The notes beneath the pieces were generated by a model, which saw only the letters and a program-made list of their open reading frames with translations, had not been told where the DNA came from and searched no databases. Made by a program: the position numbers and the translations under genes. Shown piece after piece: positions 21,192 to 29,308 of a stretch of DNA of 33,093 nucleotides. Within the stretch, counting starts at the first letter, position 1, and every line of letters begins with the position of its first letter. The stretch is from Draconibacterium orientale (GTDB lineage: Bacteria; Bacteroidota; Bacteroidia; Bacteroidales; FEN-979), in the NCBI GenBank assembly GCA_020719165.1, contig DYQT01000013.1, positions 1 through 33,093 on the forward strand, read 5' to 3'.

Positions 21192-23022
21192 TTTCAGGCA
21201 GTTTTCCGTTTATAAGATTCCCATTTATCATGCTGTTTTCCAGCTCTTTGCGTTTGACGGTGCGGTTCAGGTATTTTTCAATCATCAAACTTGCGATGGG
21301 GGCGGCCCATGCGGCGCCATAACCGGCATTTTCAACTACAACCGAGATGGCAATTTTTGTATTATTTAACGGGGCAAAGGCAATAAAGATCGAATGATGT
21401 TTGCCGTGCGGATTCTGTGCGGTACCGGTCTTTCCACCCATGGTGATGCTGTCGATTTTTGCAATTCTTCCGGTACCGTCGGTGATCACATTCGCCATTC
21501 CCTGAATCACAACATCGAAGTATTTCTCGTCGACCAGCACTTTATGTTTGGTAGTGAATGCCTTATTCAGACTGTCTTTCCGTCCGATAGCACGGATAAT
21601 ATGAGGGGTATAGTACCATCCGCGGTTGGAGATCAGGGCTGCCTGGTTGGCCAGCTGCATGGGCGTTATTCCGATCTCGCCTTGACCGATGCCGAGAGAA
21701 ATGATGGTCATCGATCGCCAGCGGTTTTTGCCATGGTATTTGTCGTAAAATGCAGGTGTGGGAATGTTTCCGTTGAGTTCGCCCGGGATGTCGATGCCCA
21801 GCTTTTTACCGAATCCGAAGCTCATCACCTCTTTCCGCCAGTTTTCGTAACCCTGCCGGGTGTTCAGGAATGATTTTTTATCGATGATCGATTTAAATAC
21901 CCTGCAGAAATAGGTGTTGCATGATATCTGGATTGCCCCGATCAGATCGAGCGGGGATGGATGGGGATGGCATCCCACCATTTTCCCATTTCCAAGCGGA
22001 AATCCACCGGGGCACCCGTACCGCGTGTCGGGGAAAAGCACTTGTTCCTGTTGCCCTACCAGTGCATCAACCAGCTTGAATGTTGACCCCGGAGGATACA
22101 TGGCCATCAGGGCACGGTTGAAAAGGGGTACAAATACGGTATCCTGCAGGAGTTTTGTATAATTTTTTTTCCTGATGTTGCCAGCCAGCAGGTTTGGATC
22201 ATATGACGGGCTGGAAACCACGCATAAAATTTCACCTGTTTGGGGTTCAATGGCTACGATGCTCCCTTTTTTATTGGTCATCAGCAGCTCGCCATACTCC
22301 TGCAATTCGGCATCCAGCGATGAGTACAGATCTGTTCCTGCCACCGAGGTAGTGTCGTACCTCCCTTCCCGAAAACTTCCCTTATCGCGGTTGAGCACAT
22401 CGAATACCCGAATCTTCATCCCCTTTTTTCCCCGGAGGACATCTTCATACGATTTTTCAATTCCGCTGATGCCAATATAGTCGCCCGAACGGTAATAGGG
22501 GTTTTTCTCAATCATGTCGGGACTTGCCTCACCAATATACCCGAATGCGTGAGCGGCAACTTTGTAGGTGTATTTGCGAAGGGTTCGGGGTTGAACATAA
22601 AATCCAGGAAAGAGAAATAGCTTCTCCTCTAAAAAACCGTAGTTGTCGCGCGTGATTTGGGCTTCAAAAATGGAGGGGCGGTAAGGAGAATATTTTCTGG
22701 CCTTTCTCAACCGATGGATAAACTCATCTTTGTCGATTCCAATCAGGTAGCAAAGCGCCATTGTGTCGGGGCTCTTTACCTGTTGGGGGATTACCATCAA
22801 GTCATATGCAGCCTCGTTGTATATCAATAGCTTGCCATTGCGGTCAAACACGAGTCCACGGGCCGGATATTGGGTTACATAACGCAAAACATTATTGTTG
22901 GCAGACAGAATGTATTTATCAACCAGTATCTGCACATAAAAAAGACGGGCCAGATAGAAAAGCCCGATAAGCAGGAAAAACCCGATAATGATGAATTTCC
23001 GGTCAGCGTAAATTCGATCCAT
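21157..23022 (-). CDS. mrdA: Penicillin-binding protein 2, class B transpeptidase
   Basis: The 621-residue protein has an N-terminal anchor (FIIIGFFLLIGLFYLARLFYV), a pedestal/dimerisation region (PARGLVFDRNGKLL), and a transpeptidase domain with the catalytic PPGSTFKL (Ser313, Lys316), SCN in IQISCNTYFC, and GGKTGTAQ (Lys531). It cross-links peptidoglycan during cell elongation with RodA. An AGGAGG ribosome site lies about 12 nt before ATG 23022, inside the last codons of the lipoprotein gene, which ends 7 nt upstream. The mreC and mreD genes that commonly precede this pair in Bacteroidota are not adjacent here. Confidence 0.95.
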   Translation of the reverse strand: MDRIYADRKFIIIGFFLLIGLFYLARLFYVQILVDKYILSANNNVLRYVTQYPARGLVFDRNGKLLIYNEAAYDLMVIPQQVKSPDTMALCYLIGIDKDEFIHRLRKARKYSPYRPSIFEAQITRDNYGFLEEKLFLFPGFYVQPRTLRKYTYKVAAHAFGYIGEASPDMIEKNPYYRSGDYIGISGIEKSYEDVLRGKKGMKIRVFDVLNRDKGSFREGRYDTTSVAGTDLYSSLDAELQEYGELLMTNKKGSIVAIEPQTGEILCVVSSPSYDPNLLAGNIRKKNYTKLLQDTVFVPLFNRALMAMYPPGSTFKLVDALVGQQEQVLFPDTRYGCPGGFPLGNGKMVGCHPHPSPLDLIGAIQISCNTYFCRVFKSIIDKKSFLNTRQGYENWRKEVMSFGFGKKLGIDIPGELNGNIPTPAFYDKYHGKNRWRSMTIISLGIGQGEIGITPMQLANQAALISNRGWYYTPHIIRAIGRKDSLNKAFTTKHKVLVDEKYFDVVIQGMANVITDGTGRIAKIDSITMGGKTGTAQNPHGKHHSIFIAFAPLNNTKIAISVVVENAGYGAAWAAPIASLMIEKYLNRTVKRKELENSMINGNLINGKLPESERRQGDILPD

Positions 23023-23029
23023 TAATTCG

Positions 23030-23557
23030 CTAACGCCTCCTCAGAATGACGGGTGGTGTAGAATCAACATTGCTTTTGTTCAATCCCCGGTCGTAAATGT
23101 AGAATTTGAATTTGATGGTATCGTACACTGGCACTGGATTCAATTCAAGGGAGTCAACGATAATGCCTTTAATGGCTTTATTGGCATCGTCGGGGGTGAG
23201 GTATGGAATTCGTGCATTGTAAGAAGGAATAAGCGGTACTTTAACGTAGGTGCCATTTTGTTTTTCGTAATAGTCAATGATGTAATTGTAGTAATAAATA
23301 CTGCCGGTGTCGAAAGGAGGATTTATTTGATCCGGACGCAACCCGATATCTCCGTTCCCGTCTTTGAAAGCGATGGTTAAAAACCCTCGTGTGGCATGCC
23401 CCGCCGAATCGTACTCAGTGGTAAAACCCTGAAAGGCAATTTCAGGGATGTCGGGAAATACCTCTTTTTTAATGCATGATGCAAATAGGAAACTGCCGGC
23501 AATCAGCACGAATAACCAGCGATAGGAAAAACAATGAAAGTTGCGATAAAACATCAT
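23030..23557 (-). CDS. Hypothetical lipoprotein preceding mrdA
   Basis: The 175-residue protein has a signal peptide and lipobox FASC at about residue 28, then IKKEVFPDIPEIAF. It contains FKDGNGDIGL, a Ca-binding-looking loop, and a C-terminal strand-rich part (TIKFKFYIYDRG). It ends VILRRR, with the AGGAGG bases doubling as the mrdA ribosome site. The gene is divergent from the LuxE-like gene at 23676. Conserved lipoproteins of this size are common in Bacteroidota, but I cannot name a function. Its operon position suggests an envelope role. Confidence 0.8.
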   Translation of the reverse strand: MMFYRNFHCFSYRWLFVLIAGSFLFASCIKKEVFPDIPEIAFQGFTTEYDSAGHATRGFLTIAFKDGNGDIGLRPDQINPPFDTGSIYYYNYIIDYYEKQNGTYVKVPLIPSYNARIPYLTPDDANKAIKGIIVDSLELNPVPVYDTIKFKFYIYDRGLNKSNVDSTPPVILRRR

Positions 23558-23675
23558 GAGCGGGTCGGCGTTAATTCAGTACCTTTACCGCCTGTAAAAT
23601 TACAAAAAAAAGTGAACGGCTGAATGTGAAAAAGGGTAAGTCGGACGAACACTTTTTTTGGAACCGTCATTTTTT

Positions 23676-24653
23676 ATGGAATCGAGAGAAAAAATTTTTG
23701 AAATATCTTCAGAACAGGAGTTTACCGCGTTTGCATTGGAACTGTTTCGGCATCAATACAGGCATAACCTGGTGTACCAAAGTTTTGTGGATGCACGGAA
23801 AGTGAAAGTTGAAATGGTGTCACAGGTAGAGGATATCCCGTTCCTGCCGATTGAATTCTTCAAAACGCATGATGTGGTGTGCGGCAATGTTCCTTCACAA
23901 GCCGTTTTCCGCAGCAGCGGTACCACCGGCATGGTGCGAAGCCGGCATCTGATAACCGACCTGACGGTTTATCGTCACTCATTTATCAAGGGTTTTGAAC
24001 GGTGTTACGGCAACCCGCTCGATGTCCAGTTTCTTGCACTTACCCCCACACCCGAGCAGGCCCCCGACTCCTCCCTTGTTTACATGATTCAAAAGCTGAT
24101 GGATTTAAGCAGCAGCCCCGAAAACGGTTTTTTTCTGGCCAGCCATTCGGGGTTAAATGCGCGTTTGAGGCAGCGGCGAGCCCGGAATAAAAAGGTGGTG
24201 CTGATTGGTTTAACCTATGCGCTCGTCGACTTTGCAACTCATTTTCCCGGCGACTATTCTCCACTCATTGTGATCGAAACCGGCGGAATGAAGGGACATC
24301 GTACCGAAATTACCCGGGAGGAGCTGCATTCGCTTCTCAGTCAGGCTTTTGGTGTTGAGCAAATTCATTCGGAATATGGCATGACCGAATTGTTATCGCA
24401 GGCCTGGTCGCAGGGTGAAGGTCGTTTCAATACCCCTCCCTGGATGAAAATCCTGATCCGCGACACAAATGATCCGTTGAGTTTTGTCGGCCCCGGCGAA
24501 ACCGGCGGAATCAATATCATCGACCTGGCAAACCAGGACTCCTGCAGTTTTATTGCAACCCAGGATCTTGGCCGAATGCACTACGACAATCAATTTGAGG
24601 TTCTTGGCCGGTTTGAAGCTTCTGATGCGAGGGGGTGCAGCCTGATGATTTAA
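23676..24653 (+). CDS. LuxE-like acyl-protein synthetase
   Basis: The ORF track begins at a TTG (23658); ATG 23676 ([11 protein letters not shown]) is preferred, giving 325 residues. The adenylate-forming motifs are visible: [13 protein letters not shown] (phosphate loop), [15 protein letters not shown], and the C-terminal RGCSLMI typical of LuxE-like proteins, whose cysteine can accept an acyl group. Such enzymes activate fatty acids for acyl transfer. No luxC/luxD partners are nearby, so a luciferase role is not implied; in Bacteroidota this protein usually stands alone. It is divergent from the lipoprotein gene at 23557. Confidence 0.85.
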   Translation: MESREKIFEISSEQEFTAFALELFRHQYRHNLVYQSFVDARKVKVEMVSQVEDIPFLPIEFFKTHDVVCGNVPSQAVFRSSGTTGMVRSRHLITDLTVYRHSFIKGFERCYGNPLDVQFLALTPTPEQAPDSSLVYMIQKLMDLSSSPENGFFLASHSGLNARLRQRRARNKKVVLIGLTYALVDFATHFPGDYSPLIVIETGGMKGHRTEITREELHSLLSQAFGVEQIHSEYGMTELLSQAWSQGEGRFNTPPWMKILIRDTNDPLSFVGPGETGGINIIDLANQDSCSFIATQDLGRMHYDNQFEVLGRFEASDARGCSLMI

Positions 24654-24676
24654 TTTACGATTTACGATTTACGATT
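24653..24676 (+). repeat. Heptad direct repeat (ATTTACG)3
   Basis: Three exact ATTTACG copies plus a partial ATTT, beginning in the last base of the LuxE-like stop codon and ending before the VF530 gene. No other signal is seen in the 49-bp gap. Confidence 0.6.
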
Positions 24677-24702
24677 TTTCAGCCAGTAAATTTTTCCCGC
24701 AC

Positions 24703-24918
24703 ATGAATGCTCAACCCAACAATCCGTTGCATGGCAAAACACTGGAGGCGATTCTGATTCACCTGCTCACACTTTACAGATGGGAAGATCTTTACAAAAT
24801 TGTCAGGATCAACTGCTTTCTCGAAAATCCAAGCATAAAATCAAGTCTGACGTTTCTGCGAAAAACCCCGTGGGCTCGAAAAAAAGTGGAGGATTTATAC
24901 CTTAAATCGCTGGAATGA
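24703..24918 (+). CDS. VF530 (DUF2132) family protein
   Basis: The 71-residue protein matches the VF530/DUF2132 pattern closely: [13 protein letters not shown] near the start, [15 protein letters not shown] in the middle and [24 protein letters not shown] at the end. The family is a small helical domain of uncertain function, thought to bind DNA. Its TGA is directly followed by the ATG of the decayed uracil-DNA glycosylase gene, so they were a transcription unit, and a nucleic-acid role would fit. Confidence 0.9.
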   Translation: MNAQPNNPLHGKTLEAILIHLLTLYRWEDLYKIVRINCFLENPSIKSSLTFLRKTPWARKKVEDLYLKSLE

Positions 24919-25486
24919 ATGGTAACAGTTGCCGACAGGATCATCGCCTTTAACAAACAACTTGATTTTTCCGGTAATTTGCCTGATGGCATCAGCATCA
25001 TGAATCCTTTTAAGGAAAATGATACGATCATCCCGGTTTCATCAGCCTTTTATCAGAAGTATTACAACGATAACAATCCAAGGCACCTTATCCTCGGAAT
25101 CAATCCCGGGCGGTTTGGCGCAGGCGTTACCGGCATCCCGTTTACCGATCCGAAATTCTGTTTGTCCGCTTGGCTTCACGGCTATTGGTCCCAAAGGAAG
25201 GGAGGTAAATTACAATTATTATGACAGCGCCGAACTTACCCGTGCGGTGTACGATTTTATCGTTGACAGCATTAACAAGCAAATCGCCATCGGTGTTGAA
25301 ACCGACGTATGCTTTTGTTTTGGCACCGGAAAAAACGAAGCATTTCTGCGGAAATTAAATGATGAAAAGAAATTTTTCAGTAAAATTGTTGCGCTGGAAC
25401 ATACGAGGTTTGTAATGCAATACAAAACCAGATCGAAAAAAGATTACATTGATAAATATATTTCTGCGTTCAAGCAAAACCAGTAA
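24919..25486 (+). pseudogene. SMUG2-like uracil-DNA glycosylase (DUF4918), internal deletion and frame change
   Basis: The first frame gives MVTVADRIIAF... with the active-site segment HLILGINPGRFGAGVTGIPFTDPK, then turns to unrelated residues and stops at 25224. The +1 frame takes over at about base 25151 with NSVCPLGFTAIGPKGREVNYNYYDS and runs to 25486 with CFCFGTGKNEAFLRKLND and the expected C-terminus. In the family, several dozen residues normally separate TDPK and NSVCPLGF; here they are joined directly, so about 40-50 codons appear deleted out of frame. The remaining protein lacks a part of the core and is unlikely to work. It is immediately followed by another damaged gene. Confidence 0.8.
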
Positions 25487-25490
25487 ACCT

Positions 25491-26756
25491 ATGGCTAAAA
25501 CCAACAGTTGGTCGTGGGATCACATCAAACCGGCGTTTAACTTTACGGTATTGGTCGCTTCACTTGGCTATTTTGTTGACATGTACGATCTTGTGCTATA
25601 CGGGATTGTGCGCATTCCAAGTTTAACCGACCTGGGAATCACCGGCGATGCATTGATTACCGAAGGGATGTTTTTGCTCAACATGCAAATGCTCGGGATG
25701 TTGATTGGGGGAGTCATATAGGGTATCCTGGGAGATAAAAAATGGAGGCTTTCGGTTTTGTTCGGTTCGATTGCCCTCTATTCGGTTGCCAACATAGCAA
25801 ATGCCTTCGTTACCACGGTATCTGCCTATGCGTTTGCCCGATTTTTTGCCGGTGTCGGGCTTGCCGGCGAATTGGGAGCAGCCATCACCCTGGTAAGCGA
25901 GATCATGAAAAAAGAATCTCGTGGATACGGCACTACCATTGTAGCCTCGGTAGGGATATTGGGCTCGGTAACTGCCGGACTGGTAGGCGACTACTTCACC
26001 TGGAAATGGGCATATATTTTCGGAGGGATCCTCGGATTGTTGCTCCTGGTGCTTCGCGCAAAAATGCTGGAGTCGGGGATTTTCACCTCGCTGCAATCAA
26101 ACAAGGTTGTAAAGAAAGGAGATTTTCTCAGCCTTTTTACAAACCGAAAGAGATTTTTTAAATACCTGCGTTGTATCCTGATTGGACTCCCGATGTGGTT
26201 TGTGGTAGGAGTCCTCATTATACTATCGCCTGAATTTGCTGATTGCCTGGGTGTTAAAGGTGCTGTAACCGCCGGAAAATCAATCATGTACTGTTACTCC
26301 GGGTTGGTGCTCGGCGACCTTCTCAGCGGATTTTCAAGCCAGGTTTTTCGTTCCCGGAAGCGCATCGTGCAGGTTTTTCTCCTTCTTACTGCCACCATGA
26401 TCCTGATTTATCTGAACGCCACCAACATCACACTGGACCTTTTTTATACACTCTGTTTCTTTATGGGGATCAGCATCGGCTATTGGGCCGTTTTTGTGAC
26501 CATTGCTTCCGAACAGTTTGGCACCAACCTGCGGGCAACCGTCACGACTACCGTACCAAATTTTGTAAGAGGTGGTGTGGTTGTCATCACCCTCTCTTTC
26601 GATGGTTTGAAAGGGGGTCTCGGACTTCAGGGGGCGGCCTTTGTTGTGGGATTCTTTACCATTTCATTGGCCCTGGTTTCCTTGTATTTTATGGAAGAGA
26701 CATACGACAAGGATTTGAATTATCTGGAGGAAACATCCTGCAATGAGCCGTTGTAG
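25491..26756 (+). pseudogene. MFS transporter interrupted by an in-frame amber codon
   Basis: From ATG 25491 (MAKTNSWSWDH) the frame encodes the first two helices and stops at TAG 25719-25721. It then continues in the same frame for 345 codons with normal MFS helices to 26756. The stop sits in LIGGVI-stop-GILGDKK, where the MFS loop 2-3 motif normally has Trp before GxxGD; TGG to TAG is a single change. The next residues KKWRLS show Trp where the motif has Gly, a second deviation. About 421 codons in all, in the sugar/metabolite-transporter size range. A recent loss, suppression or a sequence error are the alternatives. Confidence 0.82.
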
Positions 26757-26775
26757 CGGCATGTGGAGGTTTATC

Positions 26776-27444
26776 TTACAGCAGCAAATCCTGCCACCTG
26801 TCGAGGAGCGCAGGCAGGTCATTCTTTGGTGAGTTAACCAGCCACGAAACAGGCCATGCCTCCATTCGCTCCGCCGGATAGGGTTTCAATAACTCAACCA
26901 GCGACAAATCTGATTTTGGTTCGATCCAGCGTTGTTCATCGTCACGATGCAAGATTACCGGCATCCGGTTGTGGATTTGTTCAACCAATGCATTCGGGCT
27001 GGTGGTGATAATGCTGAATGAATGAACCGTCTCCCCCTCCAACGACACCCAGTTGTCCCACAACCCGGCAAAACAAAAAGCCTCCTTGTCTTTCAAGCGG
27101 ATGTGCATGGGGGTTTTGGCGGCATCTTTCTTCCATTCAAAAAATCCGGTGGCGGGAACCAGGCAGCGTCTGGTCAGAAATGACTTTTTGAAAGAGGGTT
27201 TTTCCACCAATGTTTCTGCCCGGGCATTGATAAGTTTATTTCCGATGGAGGGTTCTTTTGCCCAGGATGGCACAAGTCCCCATCGGAAAAATTGTAAGGT
27301 GTCGGGAGCATCATTGGCAATTACGGCCAGTTTTTGGGAAGGGGAGCAGTTGTAACGTGATATGTAGATGGCTGTGCGCACCCTTACGCCAAACCGTTCA
27401 AGGATCAATGCATCTTCAACGGCAAAAGAATAGCGTCCACACAT
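26776..27444 (-). CDS. SRAP (YedK/HMCES-type) abasic-site protein
   Basis: The 222-residue protein starts MCGRYS, exposing the catalytic Cys2 after removal of Met1. Other SRAP residues are visible: Asn73 in NARAET, Glu103 in GFFEWKK and His158 in IHNRMPVIL. These proteins form a thiazolidine crosslink with abasic sites in single-stranded DNA and shield them. It is convergent with the damaged MFS gene and divergent from acylphosphatase. The start is fixed by the need for Cys2 and by a TAATTTTA box about 21 bp upstream. Confidence 0.95.
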   Translation of the reverse strand: MCGRYSFAVEDALILERFGVRVRTAIYISRYNCSPSQKLAVIANDAPDTLQFFRWGLVPSWAKEPSIGNKLINARAETLVEKPSFKKSFLTRRCLVPATGFFEWKKDAAKTPMHIRLKDKEAFCFAGLWDNWVSLEGETVHSFSIITTSPNALVEQIHNRMPVILHRDDEQRWIEPKSDLSLVELLKPYPAERMEAWPVSWLVNSPKNDLPALLDRWQDLLL

Positions 27445-27464
27445 CTTTCATGAGTTTAAAGCAG

Positions 27465-27472
27465 TAAAATTA
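27465..27472 (-). promoter_or_regulatory. Candidate -7 box for the SRAP gene
   Basis: On the minus strand TAATTTTA matches TAnnTTTR, 20 bp before ATG 27444. A second perfect box, TAGTTTTG, lies farther upstream near 27506-27513. Confidence 0.4.
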
Positions 27473-27532
27473 CTCAGAAAAATCATAAAAATCCTGCCAT
27501 AACAAATAAACTTGCAAAACTAATTTTTTCCT

Positions 27533-27540
27533 TATATTTG
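27533..27540 (+). promoter_or_regulatory. -7 box for acylphosphatase
   Basis: TATATTTG matches TAnnTTTG exactly, 24 bp before ATG 27565. It rules out the TTG start at 27538 shown in the ORF track. Confidence 0.65.
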
Positions 27541-27564
27541 GCCCATGAAAACCGGCAGGAACAA

Positions 27565-27840
27565 ATGAAGCATTACAATCTTACAATTACCGGGAAAGTA
27601 CATCGGGTTGGTTTCCGTTTTTCGGCCATGGAAGCAGCCTACCGGTTTTCTATCTATGGGTTTGTGATGAACTCAGGCAAAAACACTGTATCTGTTGAAG
27701 CAGAAGGAACCATCGAAAATCTGGACCGTTTTTTGGCATGGTGCAGGAAAGGGCCGCTGGGCGCTAAAGTTGAAAATGTGGAGGTTCAGGAAGCGCCGTT
27801 GAAAAACTTTACCAGGTTTGAAATAATCAATGGTGTTTAG
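27565..27840 (+). CDS. acyP: Acylphosphatase
   Basis: A 91-residue protein of normal family length. The phosphate-binding segment reads KVHRVGFRFSA (usual consensus GxVQGVGFR) with catalytic Arg18, and the catalytic Asn36 lies in GFVMNSGKNTVSVEAEG. It hydrolyses acyl phosphates in the cytoplasm. ATG 27565 has GGCAGGA 7 nt upstream and a promoter at 27533. The Gln-Gly to His-Arg change in the loop is unusual but leaves the catalytic pair. It is convergent with rsmI. Confidence 0.92.
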   Translation: MKHYNLTITGKVHRVGFRFSAMEAAYRFSIYGFVMNSGKNTVSVEAEGTIENLDRFLAWCRKGPLGAKVENVEVQEAPLKNFTRFEIINGV

Positions 27841-27876
27841 TGTTTAATGCAATTTGCACCGGAGGTCGCTGTTGCT

Positions 27877-28557
27877 CTATCCCAGTCCGGCGATTACAAT
27901 AACAATTTCCCCTTTAACAGCCTTGTTTTCATAATAGGCGATGAGCTCTTTCAGAGATCCACGGATGTTCTCTTCAAAGATCTTGGACAATTCGCGTGAA
28001 ACGCAGGCATGGCGATCTTCTCCGAAATATTCTGTAAATTGTGTCAGTGCCTTTACCAGCCGATGCGGAGATTCATAAAAGATCATGGTTTTCTCTTCTT
28101 TTGCAAGGGCAGTGAGGCGGGTATGCCGCCCTTTTTTGTGGGGGAGGAACCCCTCGAATACAAAATGGTCGGATGCAATGCCGGAATTGACCAGTGCGGG
28201 AACGAAAGCCGTTGCGCCGGGAAGGCATTCAACCCGAAGCCCGGCTTGTATGCAGGAACGAACCAGCAGGTAGCCCGGGTCGGAAATAGCGGGTGTTCCG
28301 GCATCGCTTACGAGAGCGCAGATTGCACCATCTTTCAGCCGTTCAATAACGTTTTCAATGGTTTTATGTTCATTGAAAAGGTGATGCGGCACTAATTTCT
28401 TAACGATGCCATAATGTTTGAGCAGGTGGCCGGTCGTGCGTGTATCCTCAGCCAGGATAAAATCAACCTCTTTCAGCGTTCTGAGTGCGCGAAGGGTAAT
28501 ATCTTCCAGGTTACCGACAGGGGTGGGTACAATAAATAATTGTGTTGCAGGCCGCAT
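27877..28557 (-). CDS. rsmI: 16S rRNA (cytidine1402-2'-O)-methyltransferase RsmI
   Basis: The 226-residue tetrapyrrole-methylase-fold protein has the full set of RsmI motifs: FIVPTPVGNLEDIT, LAEDTRTTGHLL, ALVSDAGTPAISDPGY, and IFYESPHRLVKAL. It methylates C1402 of 16S rRNA using S-adenosylmethionine. It begins 15 bp after rprY and is likely the last gene of the rprX-rprY-rsmI transcript. The C-terminal helical domain of longer RsmI proteins is absent or reduced, as in other Bacteroidota. Confidence 0.95.
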   Translation of the reverse strand: MRPATQLFIVPTPVGNLEDITLRALRTLKEVDFILAEDTRTTGHLLKHYGIVKKLVPHHLFNEHKTIENVIERLKDGAICALVSDAGTPAISDPGYLLVRSCIQAGLRVECLPGATAFVPALVNSGIASDHFVFEGFLPHKKGRHTRLTALAKEEKTMIFYESPHRLVKALTQFTEYFGEDRHACVSRELSKIFEENIRGSLKELIAYYENKAVKGEIVIVIAGLG

Positions 28558-28572
28558 ATCTTAAAACAATGG

Positions 28573-29274
28573 TTAGTTGTTCATCACAAGTTTGAATCCA
28601 ACCCCGTGAACGTTGAGCAATTCAACTCTTGAGTCGTCTTTCAGGTATTTGCGTAGCTTTACAATATAAACATCCATGCTGCGGGCATTGAAATAACTGT
28701 CGTCATTCCATATTTCTTTAAGGGCCGTGTGGCGGTCGAGTACGACATTGGCATGGGTGCACAGCAATTTTAACAATCCGGCCTCTTTCGATGTCAGTTT
28801 CTGCTCTTTATTTTGGCTGATAAGCGTTTGACGGTTATAGTCAAAGGTGTAATTGCCAATTTTGTAAACGTTTGCTGCGCTTGCTGATTTAACGGTTTCA
28901 TCGGTGCGGCGGAGGATGGCATGTATTCGTAACAATAACTCCTCCATGCTGAAAGGCTTTGTGATGTAATCGTCGGCGCCTATTTCAAATCCTTTCAATT
29001 TGTCATCCTGGAGCGACTTTGCAGTTAGAAACAGGATAGGCACTTGTTTGTTAGCAGCCCTGATCTCCATGGCTGCAGTAAATCCATCTTTCACAGGCAT
29101 CATGATGTCGAGGATGCAAAAATCGAACTCTTTTCGTGCGAATGCATCGGTTGCTTCCTGCCCGTTGGTGCACAAAGTGGTTGCGAAGCCTTTTACCTCT
29201 AAATAATTTTTCAGAATATTCCCCAGGTTACGGTCATCTTCTGCAAGAAGCAATCTGGTTTGATTTTTATCCAT
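28573..29274 (-). CDS. rprY: OmpR-family response regulator, RprY-like
   Basis: The 233-residue protein has a receiver domain (about 6-122) with acidic residues AEDD, phosphoacceptor Asp56 in CILDIMMP and Lys106 in DDYITKPFSMEELL. A winged-helix trans_reg_C domain follows (about 138-232; LTSKEAGLLKLLCTHANVVLDR, NARSMDVYIVKLRKYLKDD, HGVGFKLV). Sequence and layout are close to what I recall of Bacteroides RprY. It follows its kinase by 34 bp. A 10-bp-phased repeat array upstream of the kinase gene is a candidate target. Confidence 0.9.
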   Translation of the reverse strand: MDKNQTRLLLAEDDRNLGNILKNYLEVKGFATTLCTNGQEATDAFARKEFDFCILDIMMPVKDGFTAAMEIRAANKQVPILFLTAKSLQDDKLKGFEIGADDYITKPFSMEELLLRIHAILRRTDETVKSASAANVYKIGNYTFDYNRQTLISQNKEQKLTSKEAGLLKLLCTHANVVLDRHTALKEIWNDDSYFNARSMDVYIVKLRKYLKDDSRVELLNVHGVGFKLVMNN

Positions 29275-29308
29275 TTGACTTTTTCTAATAAACGGGAAAG
29301 GTACGATT

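Noticed and set aside
23676-24653. A bioluminescence role for the LuxE-like gene
   Set aside because: No luxA, luxB, luxC or luxD is nearby and such proteins occur alone in Bacteroidota.
24653-24676. Short direct repeats as a CRISPR array (also 11223-11243 and 32195-32222)
   Set aside because: Units are seven bases with no spacers and no cas genes are present.
25623-26096. Minus-strand 157-aa ORF
   Set aside because: It is antisense to the MFS frame, low in plausible motifs, and has no promoter.
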